This document shows, piece after piece, positions 1 through 10,590 of a stretch of 34,345 bases of DNA. Source of the DNA: Mycobacterium asiaticum. Its GTDB lineage: Bacteria > Actinomycetota > Actinomycetes > Mycobacteriales > Mycobacteriaceae. Location of the stretch: NCBI RefSeq assembly GCF_001668675.1, contig NZ_LZKQ01000048.1, positions 1 to 34,345 of the forward strand, read 5' to 3'. Numbering within the stretch: position 1 is the first letter of the stretch; each line of letters starts with the position of its first letter. The notes under the pieces were generated by a model. It did not search any database and was not told where the DNA came from. It worked only from the letters and a program-made list of their open reading frames with translations. Both the position numbers and the translations under genes were made by a program.

Positions 1-343
1 GCAGCTCATGGCCGATGAGCTCACCGAACGTGACAGCGGCATCGACCTGCGCAACACCGGCGAGGGATGGCGGCTCTACACCCGCGCCCGGTTTGCGCCG
101 TTCGTGGAGAAGCTGCAGCTTGGCGGCGACGCGATAGACAGGCTGGCCGGTCGCCGAAGCCAGCGCATCGGCCGTCACCGGGGAATCCACCACCAGCAGC
201 AGCGCCTCCAACACCCGACCGAGTTCGTCGGGCTCCATCTCTGCGGGCTCGGCGATGTCCGGGATGCCCGCATCGAGGCCGTTCATTGAGCGACGCTCCT
301 CCTCATCGCTTCGCTCTGCATCGTCGCCCCGCGGGTCGGTCAT
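1..343 (-). CDS. scpB: ScpB, segregation and condensation protein B (5' part, disrupted, runs off window)
   Basis: ScpB is the winged-helix partner that binds the kleisin ScpA in the SMC condensin complex. The ATG at 343 overlaps the scpA stop as ATGA. Residues 1-78 read as a normal ScpB N-terminus: an acidic leader, then LEALLLVVDSPVTADAL and QPVYRVAAKLQL. After residue 78 (codon at 110-112) the frame stays open to the window edge but no longer resembles ScpB. The expected continuation, beginning MADELTERDSGIDL and ending RFAPFVEKLQL, lies instead on the plus strand at 2-121. In B. subtilis ScpB the two parts are contiguous in this order. The gene is therefore interrupted by an inverted segment, or the contig end is misassembled. 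Identity is secure; the intactness of the gene in the organism is not. Confidence 0.85.
   Translation of the reverse strand, partial: MTDPRGDDAERSDEEERRSMNGLDAGIPDIAEPAEMEPDELGRVLEALLLVVDSPVTADALASATGQPVYRVAAKLQLLHERRKPGAGVEPPSLAGVAQVDAAVTFGELIGHEL
2..121 (+). pseudogene. scpB: Inverted internal fragment of scpB
   Basis: In the plus frame from position 2 the translation begins QLMADELTERDSGIDL and ends ARFAPFVEKLQL. This is the middle of ScpB, equivalent to the B. subtilis stretch containing VADEY, GIELIE and DFAPYLKKL. It belongs directly after residue 78 of the minus-strand gene but is in the opposite orientation. The right junction is the perfect palindrome AAGCTGCAGCTT at 110-121. The window begins with GCAGCTC, the tail of a near-copy of that palindrome, so both edges of the segment fall on the same short sequence. 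Confidence 0.8.
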
Positions 344-1167
344 TGGTCTCGCACTTCTAACAGGGATTCGGCGGTCGGTCGCTCGCCGGTCCAGGAAATT
401 TGGAGCACGCCTAAGGGCTCGGACTGGTCGAATGCTACCGCCCGCGACCGATACAGTTCGAGCAGCGCGAGGAAGCGCCCGACGATCTCGACCGGCACCG
501 TGCAGTCCGCGACGAGCTGCGAGAACGACGCCCATTGCCCGCTGCCCAGGCTTTCCAGCATCGTCAGGATGTGTCTGGCCTGCTCGGGTACCGAGACCGG
601 CTGCACGTGCAGGTGCCCGGTGGCCACAGTGGGCACCGGCCGCGGAGTGAAGGCGACCGCGGCGATCTCAGCGAACCGCATGGCGTCCACGCCGAGCATC
701 ACCTCGGGCAGCAGGCCCTCGAAGCGCTGTTCCAGCGAGACCGACCGTGGATAGCTGCGTAGCGCGGTCGCCTCGAGTTCGGCGAACATCTCCGCGACGT
801 GCTTGAACGCCCGGTATTGCAACAGCCGCGCGAACAGCAGATCGCGCACCTCCAGCAGAGCCAGGTCTTCCTCGTCGTCCACCCGCCCGGTCGGCAACAG
901 CCGCGCCGCCTTCAGGTCGAGCAATGTCGCCGCGACGACCAGGAAAGCGGTGGTCTCCTCGAGCTCCAACTGCGGGCCGATGGCCTTGGTGTAGGCGATG
1001 AAGTCATCGGTGACCTGGTGTAACGCCACCTCCGTGACGTCGAGGCGGTGCGCAAAGATGAGCTGCAGCAGCAGGTCGAACGGCCCCTCGAAGTTGGTCA
1101 GCCGAACTTGAAAGCCATCCGAGGAGCCGTTCTCGGGTGCCGCGTGACCTGTGTTTTCGCCGCTCAC
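340..1167 (-). CDS. scpA: ScpA, kleisin subunit of condensin
   Basis: ScpA bridges the SMC heads and recruits ScpB for chromosome condensation and segregation. The 275-residue product has the kleisin N-terminal signature from about residue 24 (LTNFEGPFDLLLQLI, then the HRLDVTEVAL helix that contacts the SMC neck). A charged middle and a C-terminal winged-helix region follow (about 195-260, with FSQLVADC and VVGRF-like segments). The start is GTG at 1167, which overlaps the parA TGA as GTGA. The stop overlaps the scpB ATG. Both overlaps indicate translational coupling in a parA-scpA-scpB operon, the same arrangement as Rv1708-Rv1710. Confidence 0.95.
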   Translation of the reverse strand: MSGENTGHAAPENGSSDGFQVRLTNFEGPFDLLLQLIFAHRLDVTEVALHQVTDDFIAYTKAIGPQLELEETTAFLVVAATLLDLKAARLLPTGRVDDEEDLALLEVRDLLFARLLQYRAFKHVAEMFAELEATALRSYPRSVSLEQRFEGLLPEVMLGVDAMRFAEIAAVAFTPRPVPTVATGHLHVQPVSVPEQARHILTMLESLGSGQWASFSQLVADCTVPVEIVGRFLALLELYRSRAVAFDQSEPLGVLQISWTGERPTAESLLEVRDQ

Positions 1168-2120
1168 ACGCCGAATCGGTCGATGAACTCGCGGGCCAGC
1201 GCGCGATAGGCCAGGGCACCGCTGGATTTGGGCGCCCAGGTGGTGATGGGCTCCCCCGCGACGCTGGTCTCCGGGAATCGGACGGTACGGGTGATCACGG
1301 TGTCGAACACTAGGTCACCGAACCGCTCCACGACGCGGGCCATCACCTCGCGGGAGTTGACGGTGCGCGGGTCGTAGCGGGTGATCAGGATGCCGCTGAT
1401 GTCGAGCTTGGGGTTGAGCCGGTCGCGGACCTTGTCGACCGTGTCGGTGAGCAGCGCAAGCCCACGCAGTGAGAAGAACTCGCATTCGGTGGGGATGACG
1501 ACGCCCTCGGCGCAGGCCAGCCCGTTGACGGTGAGCAGACCCAGCGAGGGCTGGCAGTCGATGAGCACGTAGTCGTAGCGGTCGAGCACCGGATACAGCG
1601 CCCGGGCCAACGTCTGTTCCCGGCCCACCTCGTTGACCAGCTGAATCTCCGCGGCGGACAGGTCGATGTTGCTGGGCACCAGATCGAGATTCTTGACCCG
1701 GGTGTGCAGCAGCACGTCGTCAACCGAGATCCGCGGCTCGACCAGGACGTTGTGGATGGTCTTTTCCAGCTCGTAGTGCGGCACGCCCAGCCCGGCCGAC
1801 AGCGCGCCCTGCGGGTCCATGTCCACCAGCAGCACGCGGCGGCCGTATTCGGCCAGCGCGGCGCCCAGGTTGATCGTCGACGTGGTTTTGCCGACGCCGC
1901 CCTTCTGGTTGCACATCGCCACGACCTTGGCCGGTCCGTGCGCGACGAGCGGCTGGGGATCAGGAATCGCCCGCGGCGGCCGGCCGGTCAGGCCGAGCTC
2001 CGGGCCGCTGTCGGGGTGATCGGTCATGCCCGCCTGCAGCAGGTGGTGGCGGGCGTCAGCGTGGACATCGCAGGAAAGTCTAACGGCTGGGTGCGCCTGG
2101 GCCGAGAGACCCGCGGGCAA
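1164..2120 (-). CDS. parA: ParA/Soj-family ATPase
   Basis: This is a deviant-Walker ATPase of the ParA/MinD class. The P-loop KGGVGKTT is near residues 73-80, followed by LLVDMDPQGALSAGLG (Walker A', with Gln/Gly of the ParA subgroup) and a DYVLIDCQPSLG Walker B segment. It lacks the long DNA-binding N-terminus of plasmid ParA and is most like the ParA-type protein encoded next to scpAB in actinobacteria, distinct from the chromosomal parAB pair near oriC. The full frame opens with TTG at 2120 (318 aa, equal to the recalled length of Rv1708). An ATG at 2027 (MTDHPDSG) gives 287 aa with all domains intact and is a credible alternative. No strong ribosome-binding site marks either start. The cellular role is inferred from its operon with condensin genes. 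Confidence 0.9.
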   Translation of the reverse strand: MPAGLSAQAHPAVRLSCDVHADARHHLLQAGMTDHPDSGPELGLTGRPPRAIPDPQPLVAHGPAKVVAMCNQKGGVGKTTSTINLGAALAEYGRRVLLVDMDPQGALSAGLGVPHYELEKTIHNVLVEPRISVDDVLLHTRVKNLDLVPSNIDLSAAEIQLVNEVGREQTLARALYPVLDRYDYVLIDCQPSLGLLTVNGLACAEGVVIPTECEFFSLRGLALLTDTVDKVRDRLNPKLDISGILITRYDPRTVNSREVMARVVERFGDLVFDTVITRTVRFPETSVAGEPITTWAPKSSGALAYRALAREFIDRFGV

Positions 2121-2168
2121 ATCATTCTGCGCGGAAATCTGCCTCAGATGAGGATCGCCAGCTCGAAC

Positions 2169-3749
2169 TCAAAGCCGGAAATCCCCCATGCTGTCATCGC
2201 CGGCTTGCTCATCGGCGTCGAGCAATGCCAGATGCTCTGGCTGGAACCACTTGTTGAGTAGAAGGCGCAAGGGCACCAGCATCGCGATGAATAACGGGAA
2301 CAAGATCCCCGCCGGGCTGCTCTTGAGGATCCACAACACCACCAGACAGAGAACCTGGACCAAGGTGAAGAGGTGGATGACCTTCCAGGGGACATGACGA
2401 ACATAATGGGTATTGGGGTACAGGTTGCGGTCCGTCAACCACAGCTTCAACCGCTCATAGAATTCCGTTCCGTTGAGGGTGGCGAAACCCATGAACAGGA
2501 ACAGGCCGAAAAGAACCTCGGTCGGAATTTTCTTGATGAGCGGCAGCATGAAAAGCGAGGCCGCAATCAGAATATGAATGGCGAGCGGGGAAACCCGATT
2601 TTCTCGGACAGCCAGGATGCGCTCGGCACCGGAATCGCCGTCCTGCCGTTTGGTGTCCGCCAGACTCTTGACGTGGTTGAGGGAATGGACGGTGGCCGCA
2701 ACGATCCATGGCAAACCGAACACCGAGCACACCGCGGTGATGACACCGACGACAGCCAGGTCCAGGTGATAGCCACCACCTTTTCGAAGGGCATTCGAAG
2801 GGCTGTTGACGAGACGAGTCGTGATGTTCTGGTCGAGAAACAGCAGAACGGTGACCAAGATGGCTGGCCCGAGGCAGGCGAAAATCACCAAGGCGGGCAC
2901 CGAGAACATGTCGACGAGCCAGGACCTGCCGGTGGTGGTGCCGAAATGCTCGGGGATGTCGACGTCCGCCACCTTTACCTCCGGCAGCGCTAAGGCGAAC
3001 ATTGTCATTAGCGCTATGGCGATGGTGGGCCCGAAATCTGCTACGAATTCGCGGAACCTGCGCTGGACGTACCTGGTCTGCAGGAAAGTCTTGAAGGTAC
3101 GGGCCAACAAAAATGTTCCCAGTGCAAGGACCAGAGTCATCAGGGCGGTCGCGTCGTCGCGCGGTGACGCGGTGAAGGGCGACATCACGGAGCGCGCTGC
3201 TTCGAAGATAAAGATGATGGCGATGAGGACGGCGAAGATCTCGTCCACGAAGCGGGTGAAGAATTTCATGAGAGCGCTGGCATCGGTCACCACGAGGACG
3301 AGCATGAGAATGCCCGACCAGACTCCTACCCAGGCATAGATTGGCAAGAAAGGGAGGTCGAAACGCTGGCACATCGTGTACAGCAGGCCGGTGAAGATGA
3401 CAATGGGGCCAGTGCCGCCCAAAATTGTCAGGGGTTGGGCGCCCAAGAGCGCGAACAGGATTCCGCCGAAGGCGGTTGCCACAATCATCTCCACGATGCC
3501 GATCTCACCGTGGGTCATGACACTGGTGAGGCCACCGAAGGCTATAGCGTTGGCAAGACAGGCGAAGAAGAGAAAACTGACAGCCGCTACGACTTTCGAA
3601 TGCAGCCCGTCCTTGTAGTCGCTGACGTAAGAGGGCAGCTTTCGCCGTACATCCGCCCGAAAACCGCCGCCCAATCGGCCGGTATAGGTCAGGGGGTCGA
3701 CCTCGTGCGCTTGTGAGCGGTCCGACATGCTGCTCTGTTTGCTTGACAC
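2169..3749 (-). CDS. SLC4/band-3-like bicarbonate (anion) transporter
   Basis: This is a polytopic membrane protein of the HCO3 cotransporter (SLC4, anion exchanger) family, predicted to move bicarbonate or a similar anion. Hallmarks in order are YKDGLHSKVVAA, then FALLGAQPLTILGGTGP (equivalent to the eukaryotic LLGAQPLLVVGFSGP), FFTRFVDEIFAVLIAIIFI, LFLFMGFATLNGTEFYERL, and a last block HLFTLVQVLCLVVLWILKSS followed by PLRLLL and LLDADE. About 12-14 hydrophobic segments are present. The frame opens at 3830, but the GTG at 3749 is preceded by GGAAGGTG with a 5-base spacer and is preferred (526 aa). An ATG at 3728 is also possible. Base composition is visibly less GC-rich than in its neighbours, which suggests transfer. 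In Mtb this position is held by Rv1707, recalled as a SulP-type permease of the same fold. Substrate is inferred. Confidence 0.85.
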   Translation of the reverse strand: MSSKQSSMSDRSQAHEVDPLTYTGRLGGGFRADVRRKLPSYVSDYKDGLHSKVVAAVSFLFFACLANAIAFGGLTSVMTHGEIGIVEMIVATAFGGILFALLGAQPLTILGGTGPIVIFTGLLYTMCQRFDLPFLPIYAWVGVWSGILMLVLVVTDASALMKFFTRFVDEIFAVLIAIIFIFEAARSVMSPFTASPRDDATALMTLVLALGTFLLARTFKTFLQTRYVQRRFREFVADFGPTIAIALMTMFALALPEVKVADVDIPEHFGTTTGRSWLVDMFSVPALVIFACLGPAILVTVLLFLDQNITTRLVNSPSNALRKGGGYHLDLAVVGVITAVCSVFGLPWIVAATVHSLNHVKSLADTKRQDGDSGAERILAVRENRVSPLAIHILIAASLFMLPLIKKIPTEVLFGLFLFMGFATLNGTEFYERLKLWLTDRNLYPNTHYVRHVPWKVIHLFTLVQVLCLVVLWILKSSPAGILFPLFIAMLVPLRLLLNKWFQPEHLALLDADEQAGDDSMGDFRL

Positions 3750-3952
3750 GGATTCACCTTCCAGTCGAAACACACTCGACCCGCTCCGAACCGAGTTGCC
3801 GACCAGACTTTCCGGCGCACCTATTGCCAAACATGCCGTGCCGAGGTGACAGAAAGCAACCTCAGACGGGGCGCTCAGCGGTGCTCATCGAATACTCATA
3901 GGCCACTCGGACCTCCAGACTGGGCGAATCGCGCGGCATCAGGGCGCCTATC

Positions 3953-4714
3953 GTGAAGCCCATGGACCTCAGACGGCGTATACCCCTGCTGCGGTGGTCG
4001 GTATGGCGGATGGCCGCCGGTGCACGCAACATCACCAAGACCGGACAGATCGGTGACGGACGGGAAGCGGCCGTCGTCGACTTCGTCCTAGGTAACGCGC
4101 GGGCGGGTGATATCGACGACGTGCTGGCCAAGATCGACCAATTCGCCTATGAGAAGTCGATGTTGATCAACGTCGGTGACGAGAAGGGCGCCATCCTCGA
4201 TGCCGCGGTGCGGCGCGCGAATCCGGCTGTCGCACTGGAACTCGGTACCTACGTCGGCTATGGCGCGCTGCGGATCGCCCGCGCGGCTCCGAACGCGAAG
4301 GTGTACTCCGTAGAACTTGCCGATGCGAACGCGGCCAACGCCCGACGCATCTGGGGTCACGCCGGTGTGGCGGACCGGGTGACGTGTGTCGTCGGCACCA
4401 TCGGGGACGGCGGCCGTACCCTGGACGCCTTGGCCAATGAGCACGGATTCGGTTCCGACACAGTGGATTTCCTGTTCCTCGATCATGACAAGGACGCCTA
4501 CCTCTCCGACTTGCAGAGCATCTTGGATCGGGGGTGGCTGCATCCCGGGTCGATCGTTGTGGCCGACAACGTCCGGGTGCCCGGCGCGCCGAAGTATCGC
4601 GCATATATGCGCGAGCAGCAGGGCAAGCTGTTCGACACCACCGAACACAAGGCGCATTTGGAGTATCAGTCGCTGGTGTCCGACCTGGTGCTGGAATCGA
4701 CGTACCGGGGCTAG
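3953..4714 (+). CDS. Catechol-O-methyltransferase-like SAM-dependent methyltransferase
   Basis: The 253-residue protein has the COMT/CCoAOMT fold: the SAM-binding motif LELGTYVGYGALRIA at about residues 95-109, an acidic ribose-binding position in VYSVELAD, and the metal-binding acidic stretch FLFLDHDKDAYLSDL followed by VVADNV. The YEKSML segment near residue 64 matches the family's substrate/cofactor lid. It transfers methyl from SAM to a catechol-type hydroxyl, but the physiological substrate is unknown. It corresponds to Rv1703c. The GTG at 3953 is taken as start because an AGGG lies about 9 bases upstream; the ATG at 3962 is an alternative. It is divergent from the SLC4 gene and convergent with xerD, from which a long hairpin separates it. 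Confidence 0.85.
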   Translation: MKPMDLRRRIPLLRWSVWRMAAGARNITKTGQIGDGREAAVVDFVLGNARAGDIDDVLAKIDQFAYEKSMLINVGDEKGAILDAAVRRANPAVALELGTYVGYGALRIARAAPNAKVYSVELADANAANARRIWGHAGVADRVTCVVGTIGDGGRTLDALANEHGFGSDTVDFLFLDHDKDAYLSDLQSILDRGWLHPGSIVVADNVRVPGAPKYRAYMREQQGKLFDTTEHKAHLEYQSLVSDLVLESTYRG

Positions 4715-4725
4715 GTTGTGGTTGG

Positions 4726-4785
4726 GCGAGCAGACGCATAAGCCCCCGCACGCTCGGCGTGTCGGGGGCTTATGCGTCTGCTCGC
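4726..4785. terminator. Bidirectional hairpin terminator, COMT/xerD junction
   Basis: Perfect 22-bp inverted repeat with arms 4726-4747 and 4764-4785. The 16-base loop can itself form a 5-bp CACGC/GCGTG stem. It lies between convergent stops at 4714 and 4794. The outer stem GCGAGCAGACGC recurs at the hairpin at 30808-30871. No long T-run follows on either strand. Confidence 0.8.
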
Positions 4786-4791
4786 GCCAAC

Positions 4792-5732
4792 TTAGGTGGC
4801 CCGCGGGTGGGCGCCGGCCCACACTTCCCGCAGCGCGTGGACGGTGACCATGGTGTAGATCTGCGTGGTGGTCACCGACGCATGGCCCAGGAGTTCCTGC
4901 ACCACCCGGACGTCGGCGCCGCCCTCCAGCAGATGCGTGGCGAACGAATGCCGCAGCATGTGCGGCGACACTCCCGAGGTGATGCCGGCGCGCTCGGCGG
5001 CATCCTGCAATACCTGCCAGGCGCTCTGGCGGGACAACCGGCCGCCGCGGGCATTCAGGAAGATCGCCGGTGTGCCCCGCCCGCGGCGGGCGAGATCGGG
5101 CCGGCCGCGCACCAGATAGGCGTCCAGCGCCGCCACGGCGGGTCGGCCCACCGGCACTAGTCGCTGCTTACCGCCCTTGCCGCGCAACAACACTGAGCGT
5201 GCGTGCGTGTCGATGTCGTCAACGTCCAGGCCCACCGCCTCCGAGATCCGCGCCCCTGTCGAGTACAGCAACTCCAGCAGCGCCCGGTTGCGCAACGTCA
5301 GCGGGCCGTCGGACGCGTCCTCACCGCCGGCGGCCTCCAGCAGCGCCAGTACCTGGTCGATGGACAGGCTCTTGGGCAGTCGCCGCCCCGGCGTCGGCGG
5401 TCGCACCGCCCGCGCCACGTCCAACTCGGCCAGGCCCTCGGCGGCGGCGAATCGGTGCAGTCCGCGCACCGCGATCAATGCCCGCGCCGCCGACACCGCG
5501 GACAGCGCCGCCGCGCCGGATTCCGGATCTCCGCGTCGCAGCGCCACCAGAAAGTCGCTGACGTCGTCTTCGCCGACCTTGGCCAGATCGTGAATCCCGC
5601 GCTCCGCCAGGTGTTTTGAGTAACGGCGCAGGTCGCGCCGGTACGAGCTCAGCGTGTTGGCCGCCACGCCCCGCTCGATCGCCAGATGGTCGAGATATCC
5701 CTGCAGCTGCGCATCGAGCGTCAGGGCTGCCG

Positions 5733-5736
<4 letters not shown>
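4792..5736 (-). CDS. xerD: Tyrosine recombinase XerD
   Basis: This site-specific recombinase acts with XerC at dif to resolve chromosome dimers. The N-terminal SAM-like core-binding domain (about 5-100, with [17 protein letters not shown]) precedes the catalytic domain. The catalytic set is complete: Arg163 in [11 protein letters not shown], Lys187 in [12 protein letters not shown], His259 and Arg262 in [15 protein letters not shown], His285 in [14 protein letters not shown], and the nucleophile Tyr294. The start is GTG at 5736, which overlaps the TGA of the upstream Nudix gene as GTGA; the longer frame to 5781 would run far into that gene. The 314 aa agree with the XerD norm and with Rv1701. 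It is a housekeeping gene, not evidence of an integrated element. Confidence 0.95.
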
Positions 5737-8151
<2,415 letters not shown>

Positions 8152-8240
8152 CTAGCCTTTACCAGCTGGGCCTGCCGACCCACGGAAACCCACCCTAACA
8201 TCCGCCGCGCGCCGCCGCGGCAAACACGCCCTAGTGGGTG

Positions 8241-9185
8241 CTACTGCGGAACGGTCACCGCCGTTGCTCCATGCCCGGTGCCGTAGTGACCAGGACGGGC
8301 GCCGCTGACCAGGTCGTGCAGAGCCAGGATGGCGGTGATCCGGCCGGGTTCGCTGTCGACGTCATCCACGGTGCTGATCGCCGCGGCCATGCCGGCGTCG
8401 GCACGCGCCACGGCCACAGCGGCACTGCCGCCGGCCGATCCATCCCGGCCGGCCAGCACCGCGCCGGAGCCATGCGGGGCCAGCGCCGCGGTGAACCGCG
8501 CGACGATGACGCCCTGGTTGCCGGCATCCGCGGGCAGCCCGCCGCCGGTCACCACCACCGCTGCGTTGGCCGCCGCGATGTGGTCGTTGGGTTGGTAGGT
8601 GATGAAGCCCGTCTCGCGCAGGGCGGCCAGCACGGTGCTGCGCTGCGTCTCGTCGACGGCCGGCGCCTGCGGATTGGTACTGGCCAGCAGGGCGACGCCG
8701 AGCAGATCGCCGGCCTGTGACCCTTGGTCGACGAGCTTGCTGCTCAGTTGGGTGCCGGCGGGCAGGATCGACGAGTTGACCACCGAGCGCAGTTTCTCCC
8801 CGGAATTGGCTTCGACGAACTCGTGCGTCAGCGTCACGGTGCCGGTGACAGACCCGCCGGCCTGTCCCACGATCTTGGACACTGCGGCGACGTCGTCGTC
8901 TTTGGCATCCGGGGTCCTGAACAGCACCACGGTCTTGCCCGCCAGCGCGTCATGCACGATGCGGCCGAGCACCTGCGCGTCGAAAGAGTTTGCCGCGCCT
9001 AGCTTCTCGTTGAGTGCGTTGCGCTGATCGTTGAGCGTGCTGACCTGGGCAGCGAGGTCACGCTTCTCGTTACGCAGGCTGGACAGCACGGTGTCGGAGA
9101 AGAAGCCCGAACCGAGCACGACGCCGATGGCCAGCGCGAGGAACACCGCGGCCAGCGAGATCGCATGTTGGCGTAACGAGATCAT
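8241..9185 (-). CDS. mctB: Copper transporter MctB / SteB family protein
   Basis: A 314-residue envelope protein with an N-terminal hydrophobic anchor (about 8-28, LAAVFLALAIGVVLGSGFF). A coiled-coil stretch follows (about 35-65, LRNEKRDLAAQVSTLNDQRN), then a compact alpha/beta domain. Mtb Rv1698 is described as the pore protein MctB needed for copper efflux. The Corynebacterium homologue is SteB, which works with SteA in cytokinesis and peptidoglycan hydrolysis. The ATG at 9185 has AAGGA about 8-9 bases upstream and follows steA by 16 bp, so the two are co-transcribed. The neighbour favours a division-related role, with copper export as the published alternative. Confidence 0.9.
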   Translation of the reverse strand: MISLRQHAISLAAVFLALAIGVVLGSGFFSDTVLSSLRNEKRDLAAQVSTLNDQRNALNEKLGAANSFDAQVLGRIVHDALAGKTVVLFRTPDAKDDDVAAVSKIVGQAGGSVTGTVTLTHEFVEANSGEKLRSVVNSSILPAGTQLSSKLVDQGSQAGDLLGVALLASTNPQAPAVDETQRSTVLAALRETGFITYQPNDHIAAANAAVVVTGGGLPADAGNQGVIVARFTAALAPHGSGAVLAGRDGSAGGSAAVAVARADAGMAAAISTVDDVDSEPGRITAILALHDLVSGARPGHYGTGHGATAVTVPQ

Positions 9186-9201
9186 GAACTCACGTCCTTA
9201 T

Positions 9202-10383
9202 TTACGACACCAAGTGCTGGACCCAGAGGGTGAAGCGGTTCCAGTAGTCGACGATCCAGTGCAGCACCACACCATCGGTGCGAGACACCCACAGCACCAC
9301 GATGATGGCGATCAGCATGGTCAGTGCGAGCAGCGCGATGGCGCCGCCGGAAATGTGGTTGCGGTAGAGGGTGGCTACCGCCTTGGCGTCCACCAGCTTC
9401 TCGCCGACGCGCAACCTGGTGAGGAAGGTGGACGGGTTGCTTTGGGAGCGGGTGCGGTCGAAGAACGTTTCGATGTTGGCGGTGTGGCCGGCGGTGACGA
9501 GCAGCGCCGCGCCGTGGTGGTCGGCCAGCAGCAGGGCCAGGTCGGTCGCGGAGCCGGCGGCGGGGAATGTCATGGCCCCGACCCCGAGGTCCTGGATCCG
9601 CTCCAGCCCGGCGGCGTGCCCGTCGGCGTCGGCGGGTAGCACCACCTGGGCGCCGCACTTGAGGACTTCGGTGCTGATCTGGTCGGGGTCGCCGACGATC
9701 AGCTGCGGACGGTAGCCGGCCTTGCGCAGCACGTCCGCGCCCTGGCCCACCCCGACGAGCACCGGCTGGTACTCCTTGATGAACGGCTTGAGAGCTTTGA
9801 GGTCGTCGGCCGCGCTGGGCTCCTCGGACACGATCACCACGTGGCGGCGGCGCATGTCGACGTCGATGTCGGGGATGCCGATGCCGTCGATCAGCAGCGG
9901 GCTCTCGCTGCGGATGAACTCAATGGTGTTGCCGGCGAAGGCTTCCAGATGAGCGGCCAGCCCGCTCTTGGCCTCGCGCATCAGGTCGGCGATGTCGTGG
10001 TCGGTGCGCTCGGTGCCGCGGATCAGCCGGCGGTCCCCGGAGTAGACGCCGCCTTCGTAGAGGCGGATCTTGGCGCCGTCCTTCACCTTCTTGAAGATCT
10101 CGGGCCCGGTCTCGTCGATCAGCGTGACCCCGTTGTTGACCAGTACCTCGGGTCCGAGGTTGGGGTACCGGCCCGAGACGGACGGTGAGGCGTTGACGAC
10201 CGCGGCGATGTCAGCTTCGACCAGGGCGTCGGCGGTGATGCGGTCGAGGTCCAGGATGTCGAGGACCACGATGTCGCCGGGACATACCCTGCGCAGCAGT
10301 CGATCGATATTGCGGTCGACGCGGGCGGTGCCGATCAGACCGGGCCGGACGGTGTTGCGGGTTAGAAGCGCTGACATCTTCAT
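9202..10383 (-). CDS. steA: SteA-like cytokinetic ring protein
   Basis: A 393-residue protein equivalent to Rv1697 and corynebacterial SteA. The N-terminal part holds conserved blocks RPGLIGTARVDRNIDRLLRR and CPGDIVVLDILDLDRITADA. The central part is a thiamine-pyrophosphokinase-like fold, with VLVGVGQGADVL, PQLIVGDPDQIS and FPAAGSATDLALLLADHHGA. One transmembrane helix lies near the C-terminus (about 350-373, GGAIALLALTMLIAIIVVLW). In C. glutamicum SteA and SteB form a complex at the division ring that affects the hydrolase RipA; the same role here is inferred. The ATG at 10383 is chosen because conservation begins there. The frame stays open upstream to 10563, through the repeat region, without family similarity. 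Confidence 0.88.
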   Translation of the reverse strand: MKMSALLTRNTVRPGLIGTARVDRNIDRLLRRVCPGDIVVLDILDLDRITADALVEADIAAVVNASPSVSGRYPNLGPEVLVNNGVTLIDETGPEIFKKVKDGAKIRLYEGGVYSGDRRLIRGTERTDHDIADLMREAKSGLAAHLEAFAGNTIEFIRSESPLLIDGIGIPDIDVDMRRRHVVIVSEEPSAADDLKALKPFIKEYQPVLVGVGQGADVLRKAGYRPQLIVGDPDQISTEVLKCGAQVVLPADADGHAAGLERIQDLGVGAMTFPAAGSATDLALLLADHHGAALLVTAGHTANIETFFDRTRSQSNPSTFLTRLRVGEKLVDAKAVATLYRNHISGGAIALLALTMLIAIIVVLWVSRTDGVVLHWIVDYWNRFTLWVQHLVS

Positions 10384-10437
10384 GGGAGCCGATTCTGTCG
10401 GCGAAGGTCGGCTGCAGCGGGGAGGCGCGCCGTAACA

Positions 10438-10479
10438 TCTGTCACAGAAGTTTAAAAGCGTCACAACTGTCACAGTTGT
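10438..10479. promoter_or_regulatory. Paired palindromes upstream of steA (possible operator)
   Basis: TCTGTCACAGA (10438-10448) and ACAACTGTCACAGTTGT (10463-10479) are perfect palindromes around a central C. They share the core CTGTCACAG, and their centres are 28 bp apart. They lie 55-96 bp upstream of the steA start. No regulator is known for this motif to me. Confidence 0.4.
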
Positions 10480-10520
10480 ATCGCGGGTCTGTTGCAGGCG
10501 TTTCGCGCCGTGTTCGCGTG

Positions 10521-10580
10521 AAGGTGCGCAGAATGTCAGCTGCGACGGCGTGTCCTTATACATCTACGCACGCTCGCGGG
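10521..10580. repeat. 60-bp direct repeat, copy 1
   Basis: Begins AAGGTGCGCAGAATGTCAGC and ends CGCACGCTCGCGGG. It matches the copy at 10675-10734 with about four mismatches, the two being 154 bp apart. Confidence 0.85.
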
Positions 10581-10590
10581 TAGTTCCGGC

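Noticed and set aside
10384..10563. N-terminal extension of SteA by 60 residues
   Set aside because: The open frame passes through the palindromes and the first repeat, and family similarity begins at the ATG at 10383.
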